Origin: JBEBGV01 sp040081265
GTDB lineage: Bacteria > Acidobacteriota > Vicinamibacteria > Vicinamibacterales > UBA2999
Assembly: GCA_040081265.1 (NCBI GenBank)
Contig: JBEBGV010000076.1
Location: forward strand, 1-19,872
Length of the DNA: 19,872 nucleotides
Reading direction: 5' to 3'
Part shown: positions 14,342 through 19,872 of the stretch, in pieces
Layout: every line of letters begins with the position of its first letter
How positions within the stretch are numbered: position 1 is the stretch's first letter
Made by a program: the position numbers and the translations under genes
The notes under the pieces: model-generated
What the model was told of the DNA's origin: nothing
What the model saw: only the letters and a program-made list of their open reading frames with translations
Databases searched by the model: none

Positions 14342-15655
14342 ATGTTCATCACCAAGATGTCGCTGCCTCGTCGGACGTTCCTGAAGGGTGTGGGCGCGAC
14401 GGTTGCGCTGCCGCTCCTCGACGCCATGGTCCCGGCTTCGACGCTGCTGGCGCAGACGCCGGCACAGCCGGTGAAGCGGTTTGGCGCCGTCTACGTGCCG
14501 CAGGGCGCCATCCGTGACCAGTGGCTGCCGGATACGGTCGGTCCCGACTTCGACCTGTCGCCGATCCTGCGACCGCTCGCCAAGTTCCAGGATCAGCTCG
14601 TCGTGGTCAGCGGCACCGGGTCGACGGGAGCAGATGCCGGGCACGCGCCAGGTCCCATCTGCTTCCTGAGCGGTGTCACCGGACGCAAGACCGAGACGGC
14701 CGACGTGCGGTGCGGGACGACGCTTGACCAGGTGCTGGCCAGGCAGATTGGCCAGAGCACCGTCTTTCCGTCGCTCGAGGTCGCGACCGAAGACTTCACC
14801 GGCTTTGTCGGCGCCTGTGACAACGGCTGGGCCTGCGCCTACCTGAACACCATCTCGTGGGCGGGCACCGAAACGCCGCTGCCGATGGAGATCAACCCGC
14901 GCGTGGTATTCGAACGGATGTTCGGCGGCGCCGGGACGGTCGAGCAGCGTGCCGCGCGCATGCGCGTGGGTCGCAGCATTCTCGACTCAATCATTCCCGA
15001 GGCCGGTCGCCTGCGTCAGACGCTGGGTCAGAGGGACCAGGCCAGGATGAACGAGTACCTGGACAACGTCAGGGAAATCGAGCGACGTCTGCAGCGGGCC
15101 GAGGCCAATGCCTCCGCCGACGTCAGCGTCGATGCGCCGGTGGGCGTGCCGACCGACTTCGAGGAGCATGTGGGCCTGTTGTTCGACCTGCTCGCCGTGG
15201 CCTTCCAGACGGACACGACCCGGGTGTTCTCGTTCATGATGGCGCGTGAGTTGAGCCAGAGAATCTACCCGCAGCTCAACTGTCTCGACCCGCATCACGC
15301 GCTGTCACACCATCGCAACGAGCCCCTGCTGATGGCGGCCAACACCCGCCTGCAGACCTACCACTACAGCCTGCTGGCCAGGTTCCTCGACAAACTGGCG
15401 TCCACGCCCGACGGCGATGGCTCACTGCTTGATCACTCGCTCATCTTCTACGGCAGCGGCATGAGCGACTCGAACCTGCACTCCCATCACGAAATTCCGC
15501 TGGTCGTGGTCGGAGGCGCCGGTGGCGTGAAGGGTAACCGCCACATCAACTATCCGAAGCTGACACCGGTCGCGAACCTGCACGTGGCGCTCGCGCATAA
15601 GTTCGGTCTCGACATCGAACGATTCGGCGACAGCAACGGCGTCGTGGACCTCTAG
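14342..15655 (+). CDS. DUF1552 protein, Tat-exported
   Basis: The 437-residue product begins with a twin-arginine signal: LPRRTFLKGVGATVALPLL, with the arginines at 10-11, followed by an alanine-rich stretch ending near LLAQ. Export in folded form through Tat suggests a bound cofactor or metal. The body matches DUF1552: FGAVYVPQGAIRDQW, GHAPGPICFLSG, ADVRCGTTLDQVLA, a helical DNVREIERRLQRAEA, and late motifs HHALSHH, FYGSGMSDSNLHSHHEIP with several histidines and acids that could bind metal. AAGGAGAG lies upstream of the ATG. DUF1552 genes are typically paired with DUF1592 genes, as here, and planctomycetes pair similar cytochromes with DUF1501 proteins. The partnership implies one shared complex or pathway, but no reaction is known. 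Confidence 0.93.
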   Translation: MFITKMSLPRRTFLKGVGATVALPLLDAMVPASTLLAQTPAQPVKRFGAVYVPQGAIRDQWLPDTVGPDFDLSPILRPLAKFQDQLVVVSGTGSTGADAGHAPGPICFLSGVTGRKTETADVRCGTTLDQVLARQIGQSTVFPSLEVATEDFTGFVGACDNGWACAYLNTISWAGTETPLPMEINPRVVFERMFGGAGTVEQRAARMRVGRSILDSIIPEAGRLRQTLGQRDQARMNEYLDNVREIERRLQRAEANASADVSVDAPVGVPTDFEEHVGLLFDLLAVAFQTDTTRVFSFMMARELSQRIYPQLNCLDPHHALSHHRNEPLLMAANTRLQTYHYSLLARFLDKLASTPDGDGSLLDHSLIFYGSGMSDSNLHSHHEIPLVVVGGAGGVKGNRHINYPKLTPVANLHVALAHKFGLDIERFGDSNGVVDL

Positions 15656-15666
15656 GAGCACCCAAC

Positions 15667-17181
15667 GTGAATCGCATCATTTCTTCACTGACCTTCAGCC
15701 TGTTGCTGGCCGTGGTCGCGTCGCCGGCGGTTGCCGCTGGTCCTGCACCGATCATCGACGCCGCCCGTGCAGCCAACTCCCAGGCGGTGCGCGCACTGAT
15801 TGGTCAGCGTGCCGACGTCAACGCGGTGGCGGTGGATGGCACGACGGCCCTGCACTGGGCAGCCCGCAATGATGACCGGGCGAGCGTCACATTGCTGCTG
15901 CGCGCGGGCGCGAAAGTGAATGCGCCCAATCGATACGGTGTGACGCCGCTCGCGCTGGCCGTTGCCAATGGCAGCGCGGCGGTCACCGGCCTGCTGCTCG
16001 ATGCCGGCGCGGATGCCAATGCCGTGTCGTCTGAAGGCGAGAGCGTGCTGATGACCGCGTCGCGGGCCGGTGGCGTGGAGGTCGTGAAAGCGCTGCTCGC
16101 CAAGGGTGCGAAAGTCAACGCGCGCGAGGGCTGGCAGGAACAGACCGCGTTGATGTGGGCCGCGGCCGAAAATCACGCCGCCGTGATCAAAACGCTGCTC
16201 GAAGCCGGCGCAGACAAGGACGCACGGTCGAAGCTGCTCGACGGCATGCCACCACTGCGCAAGACCGCGCCGGACGTGGGACAGCAGGGGATCCACTCCA
16301 CCTTTCCGAAGGGTGGTCTGACAGCGATTCACTATGCGGCCAGGCAGAACGCGCCCGACGCGGTGCGCGCGCTGGCCGACGCGGGAGTGGACCTCGATCA
16401 ACCCGACCCGGACGGCTTCACGCCGGTGATCTTTGCCATCCTGAACGGTCACTACGACCTCGCCGCCCTGCTGATAGAGAAGGGCGCCGGTATCAATGCC
16501 ACCGACAAGGCCGGCCGTACGCCGCTTTACACGGCGGTGGACATGAATACCTTCGAATACTCGTTCAACCGGCCGAACCCAAAACCCACTGGCCGCATGA
16601 CGGCGGTCGACCTGGTGCAGCACTTGCTCGCCAAGGGCGCGAACGTGAACGCACGGCTGAAGGATCGCGTCGTGCCTGCGAAGTACGACACGGCCGGCAA
16701 TCCGAACCTGATCGCGGGTGCGACACCGCTGATGAAGGCGGTGTCGACCTCCGACGTTGTTCTCACCCGAATCCTCCTCGAGGCCGGTGCGGATCCGTTT
16801 GTCCGCAACGCCACGCACAGCAACGTGTTGCATGTGGCGGTCGGTCTGAACTGGCGCCGGCTTGGCAGTATCGGAGCCGAGGGTGATGCGATCGACACGG
16901 TGAAGCTGCTGCTCGATCGAGGCGTCGACATCAACTCCTTTAACGACGCCGGGCAGACGGCGCTGCACGCGGTGGCCATGCGTGGCCGCGGCGGTCAGGA
17001 AGAGGGCCCGAACACGGTGGAGTCGCTCGACCTGATTCGGTTTCTGGTCTCTCGCGGGGCACGTCTGGATGTGACCGACAAGGCCGGTCGAACCCCGAAG
17101 GCGATGGCCGAGCTGACACGCAATGTGAAAGCGGTCGCGCTCTTTACCGAGCTCGGGTCCACGCAGACGGCAGCGCGCTGA
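15667..17181 (+). CDS. Secreted ankyrin-repeat protein
   Basis: The 504-residue product starts at a GTG 11 bases after the DUF1552 stop, with GGAG upstream at 15656-15659. A signal peptide (about 1-24, ending AVAAG) precedes roughly eleven ankyrin repeats that fill the rest of the chain, for example DGTTALHWAARNDDRASVTLLL (split over 57-79) and DGFTPVIFAILNGHYDLAALL. Three interruptions stand out: a loop at about 191-216 with paired prolines, one near 300-320 (NPKPTGRMTAVD) and one around 338-353. The protein is therefore a periplasmic or surface solenoid for protein binding, probably a scaffold for its neighbours. Its last base overlaps the ATG of the cytochrome gene (TGATG), so the two are translationally coupled. 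Confidence 0.92.
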   Translation: MNRIISSLTFSLLLAVVASPAVAAGPAPIIDAARAANSQAVRALIGQRADVNAVAVDGTTALHWAARNDDRASVTLLLRAGAKVNAPNRYGVTPLALAVANGSAAVTGLLLDAGADANAVSSEGESVLMTASRAGGVEVVKALLAKGAKVNAREGWQEQTALMWAAAENHAAVIKTLLEAGADKDARSKLLDGMPPLRKTAPDVGQQGIHSTFPKGGLTAIHYAARQNAPDAVRALADAGVDLDQPDPDGFTPVIFAILNGHYDLAALLIEKGAGINATDKAGRTPLYTAVDMNTFEYSFNRPNPKPTGRMTAVDLVQHLLAKGANVNARLKDRVVPAKYDTAGNPNLIAGATPLMKAVSTSDVVLTRILLEAGADPFVRNATHSNVLHVAVGLNWRRLGSIGAEGDAIDTVKLLLDRGVDINSFNDAGQTALHAVAMRGRGGQEEGPNTVESLDLIRFLVSRGARLDVTDKAGRTPKAMAELTRNVKAVALFTELGSTQTAAR

Positions 17182-17960
17182 TGCGGACACGTCTCGCACT
17201 CAGCGGCGCCGCCTGCCTGTGGGTCGCGCTGATCGTGGCGTCGGTCCATGCCCAGGCTCCGACTCCGGCGGATTCGTCAGACACCCGGATCTGGGAAGGC
17301 GTCTACACAACTGCCCAGGCCACCCGCGGCAAGGCGGTCTACGAGGCTTATTGCACCCGCTGCCACGGCATCGACATGGTGGGCGGCCGACAGGGCGGCG
17401 CCGGCGGTCCTGCGCTGGCGGGCCAGAATTTCTGGCTCGACTGGGAGCGTGCGACCCTCGCCAGCCTGTACAGCAAGGTGACCAGGACGATGCCGGCCGA
17501 CTCTCCGGGATCGCTGCGCACTGACGACTATGTAGACGCGATGGCCTACATCCTGTCGGGGAATGCATTTCCGGCGGGAACCGTCGAGATCCCCGCCAGT
17601 GGCGTCGGGCTGGACGCGATCCGCATCGCACGCAAGGCCGGCGACGTGGTTGAAGCGCCGAACTTCAGCCTCGTGCAGGTGGTGGGCTGCCTCACCCAGT
17701 CTCCCGGCAGCGGGTGGGCACTGTCGCGAACCACGACACCGATCGCCACGCGTGACGAGATCCCGACGGCGGCCGCACTCAAGGACGCCGCTGGCCGCGC
17801 CCTCGGCACCGACACCATGCGTCTGTTCAGCACGACGCCGTACAAACCCGAGTCGAAGTCGGGCCAGAAAGTCGAAGTGCGTGGGCTGCTCAATCGCGCT
17901 CCGGGCGAAACGCGTCTTGACGTGTTGTCGCTCGAAGCGATCGGCGCCTGCGGGACGTAG
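17181..17960 (+). CDS. Exported mono-haem cytochrome c with unknown C-terminal domain
   Basis: The 259-residue protein has a signal peptide (about 1-24), then a class I cytochrome c domain at about 46-130: ARGKAVYEAYC-like helix (TRGKAVYEAYCTRCH), haem site CTRCH (58-62), and TRTMPADSPGSL with M104 as the probable axial ligand. A C-terminal domain (about 155-259) begins NFSLVQVVGCLTQ and ends EAIGACGT; C170 and C257 could form a disulfide. I cannot assign this domain, though similar VVGCL segments occur in other acidobacterial exported proteins. The gene overlaps the ankyrin gene by one base. It may pass electrons to or from the di-haem DUF1592 proteins coded on either side. Confidence 0.92.
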   Translation: MRTRLALSGAACLWVALIVASVHAQAPTPADSSDTRIWEGVYTTAQATRGKAVYEAYCTRCHGIDMVGGRQGGAGGPALAGQNFWLDWERATLASLYSKVTRTMPADSPGSLRTDDYVDAMAYILSGNAFPAGTVEIPASGVGLDAIRIARKAGDVVEAPNFSLVQVVGCLTQSPGSGWALSRTTTPIATRDEIPTAAALKDAAGRALGTDTMRLFSTTPYKPESKSGQKVEVRGLLNRAPGETRLDVLSLEAIGACGT

Positions 17961-18013
17961 ATGAACCAGTGTCAGGGGCGGGTCCTCCAGCGCCGCCAGG
18001 GACAGCCAGCGAG

Positions 18014-19872
18014 ATGACGAAGAGAACCCTGCTCGTAGTGACGGTGGCGTGGCTGTCGGTCACGGCACTGATGACCGCGGATGGCCAGCAGGTCAGGACG
18101 CCGGCGCCTCGCGTGGCCTCGACGCAACCGACCGGTGCCGCGGCGTACCGCCCGGTCATTGATCGCTACTGCGTGTCCTGTCATAACGCGCGCCTCAAGA
18201 CCGCCGGTCTCGCGCTCGATGAGCTCGACCTGGCCAGGATCGGCGCCGACGCGGTGACGTGGGAAAAGGTCGTCCGCAAGCTGAGAACGGGCGTCATGCC
18301 GCCGGTCGGCATGCCGCGTCCCGACGATACGACGCGCTGGCAGATGGTCGGCTGGCTGGAAGGTTCGCTCGACCGCGCGGCGGGCCAGTACGCGGGCACA
18401 CCGTCGATTCACCGTGTGAATCGTGTCGAGTATGCCAACGCGGTCCGCGACCTGATTGCCTTGAACGTGGATCCAGCGGCCTTGCTCCCGCCAGACGAGC
18501 CGGCGTACGGATTCGACAACATCGGGGAGGTCCTGGCGCTGTCGCCGTCGCTGCTCGAGCGGTATTCGGCCGCCGCGGCGGAGCTCTCGACGCTTGCCGT
18601 GGGCAACGCCGCGGACGTTGTTGCCGGAGCGAAGGTCTTCCGTGCGCCGGCCGATTTCTCGCAGGACAAGCGCAACGACGGGTTGCCCCTCGGGACCTCG
18701 GGTGGAATGCTGATCACGCCCACCTTGCCGCTCGACGGTGAGTACGTGATCCGGGCGACGCTGTTCACCACCAACCTGGGGCTCATCAAGGGACTCGAAT
18801 TCGAGCGCGATGTCGAGTTTCTCGTCGACGGCGAACGGGTGTTCGACGTGCGAATCGGCGGAGAAAAGGACTTCGAGGGCATGCTTCAGAACCAGACGAA
18901 GTATGCCGACGAGGTCAACGCCCGCCTGCAGGTGCGGGTGCTGCTCAAGGCCGGGCAACGCAACATCGGGGTCACCTTCCGCGGCAAGACGGATGTCATC
19001 AACGCACGCCGCCTGCAGCCGATGTTGAGGACGACCTCAGATACCTCCGAGACGCTGCATGGTCCGCCTCACATCGCGGTCGTGTCCGTTACCGGGCCGT
19101 TCAACCCGTCTGGACCCGGCGACACGCCGAGTCGACGGCGAATCTTCACGTGCCGTCCCACCGTCGCGACGGAGGAAGCCGCGTGTGCACGTCAAATCGT
19201 CAGCGGGCTGGCCCGCCGGGCGTATCGCGGGATGGACACCCCCGCGGACATCGACATGTTGCTGTCGCTCTATCGCGAGGAGCGTCAGGCCGGCGGGACC
19301 TTTGATGCGGGGATCGGCGCGGCGCTCCAGCGGATCCTCAGCGGTCCGAAGTTCCTGGTGCGCGTCGAGCGGGAGGCCCCGGCTGCCTCGAGCCGCTACC
19401 GGATCACCGACCTCGAGCTCGCATCCAGACTGTCGTTCTTTCTGTGGAGCAGCATTCCAGACGACGACCTCCTGCGGGTAGCTCGACTGGGACAGCTTTC
19501 CACGCCTGCCGTCCTCGAGCAGCAGGTCAGGCGGATGCTGGCCGACGAGAAGGCGCAGGCCCTGACGACCAACTTTGCGGGGCAGTGGCTGCAGCTGCGG
19601 AACCTGCGCAGTCAGTTTCCGGATTCGCGCGAGTTCCCGAACTTCGACGACCAGCTTCGACAGGCCATGCGGCGTGAGACGGAGCTCTTCTTCGACAGCA
19701 TCGTGCATGAAGACCGGAGCGTTCTCGACCTGTTGACCGCGGACTACACCTTCGTCAACGAGCGCCTCGCCCGGCACTACGGTATCCCCAACGTCTACGG
19801 CGATCAGTTCCGTCGCGTCCCGGTGACTGATCCAGCGCGGCGCGGGCTGCTGGGACAGGGGAGTGTGCTGAC
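18014..19872 (+). CDS. Secreted DUF1592 (PSCyt/PSD multidomain) protein, copy B, partial at right edge
   Basis: This frame is open from the ATG at 18014 to the window end (619 codons). A signal peptide (TKRTLLVVTVAWLSVTALM) precedes the first haem site CVSCH (53-57), PSD3/DUF1587 from IHRVNRVEYANAVRDL (132), a beta-rich region (about 220-320), PSD5/DUF1595 from 391, PSD4/DUF1592 from TDLELASRLSFFLWSS (465) to about 596, and the opening RRGLLGQGSVLT of DUF1588. The second haem site and DUF1585 should lie just outside. It is clearly paralogous to copy A, with identical blocks such as LTADYTFVNERLA, yet diverged throughout, so the duplication is not recent. It starts 53 bases after the cytochrome gene with only a weak GCGAG ribosome site. 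Confidence 0.93.
   Translation, partial: MTKRTLLVVTVAWLSVTALMTADGQQVRTPAPRVASTQPTGAAAYRPVIDRYCVSCHNARLKTAGLALDELDLARIGADAVTWEKVVRKLRTGVMPPVGMPRPDDTTRWQMVGWLEGSLDRAAGQYAGTPSIHRVNRVEYANAVRDLIALNVDPAALLPPDEPAYGFDNIGEVLALSPSLLERYSAAAAELSTLAVGNAADVVAGAKVFRAPADFSQDKRNDGLPLGTSGGMLITPTLPLDGEYVIRATLFTTNLGLIKGLEFERDVEFLVDGERVFDVRIGGEKDFEGMLQNQTKYADEVNARLQVRVLLKAGQRNIGVTFRGKTDVINARRLQPMLRTTSDTSETLHGPPHIAVVSVTGPFNPSGPGDTPSRRRIFTCRPTVATEEAACARQIVSGLARRAYRGMDTPADIDMLLSLYREERQAGGTFDAGIGAALQRILSGPKFLVRVEREAPAASSRYRITDLELASRLSFFLWSSIPDDDLLRVARLGQLSTPAVLEQQVRRMLADEKAQALTTNFAGQWLQLRNLRSQFPDSREFPNFDDQLRQAMRRETELFFDSIVHEDRSVLDLLTADYTFVNERLARHYGIPNVYGDQFRRVPVTDPARRGLLGQGSVL

Noticed and set aside
13321..14427. Minus-strand frame of 368 codons opposite DUF1592 copy A and the DUF1552 start
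   Set aside because: It shows low-complexity antisense composition and conflicts with two strongly supported plus-strand genes.
15685..17199. Long minus-strand frame (504 codons) opposite the ankyrin gene
   Set aside because: Its translation is rich in Arg, His, Gln and Val with no recognisable domain. It mirrors the codon pattern of the ankyrin gene, whose repeats are unmistakable.

Overview
This is a high-GC, gene-dense chromosomal window. It most resembles a soil acidobacterium of the Vicinamibacteria type. That placement is an inference from gene content: PSCyt/PSD (DUF1592) proteins beside DUF1552 proteins, a secreted ankyrin protein and small c-type cytochromes, plus several exported enzymes and frequent GTG starts. 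Planctomycetes, Verrucomicrobia and myxobacteria share some of these families, so the assignment is not certain. There are no rRNA or tRNA genes, insertion sequences or CRISPR arrays that I can support.

Left part (1-4039). A minus-strand ABM-domain membrane protein runs off the left edge. A 391-base intergenic region follows and holds a well-matched sigma-54 (-24/-12) promoter facing the ammonium transporter gene amtB. A strong hairpin ends amtB and lies directly against the start of a uroporphyrinogen-III-synthase-like gene (hemD), which overlaps a small acidic protein of unknown function. A convergent CecR-like TetR regulator closes the block. Its stop codon and that of the small protein form the two ends of one perfect palindrome.

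Middle part (4040-11760). The TetR gene has a consensus-like promoter whose spacer is filled by an 18-base palindrome, a likely autoregulatory operator. It faces a co-directional group of exported proteins: an alpha/beta hydrolase, a conserved protein of unknown function and a metallo-beta-lactamase-fold protein with an altered first metal site. A strong terminator separates this group from a minus-strand pair, a citrate-synthase-like protein with an N-terminal helix-turn-helix and an AsmA-like protein. The HTH-citrate synthase is divergent from an ordinary short citrate synthase followed by a DUF2277 gene. The 55-base divergent gap holds two TTGATC palindromes.

Right part (11872-end). One tightly spaced plus-strand cluster encodes a secreted di-heme DUF1592 protein, a Tat-exported DUF1552 protein, a secreted ankyrin protein and a mono-heme cytochrome c with an unknown C-terminal domain. 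A second DUF1592 protein is cut by the right edge. All are predicted to be exported and three carry CxxCH haem sites, so this looks like a periplasmic or surface redox/scaffold module of unknown substrate. It is the best candidate here for an undescribed system.
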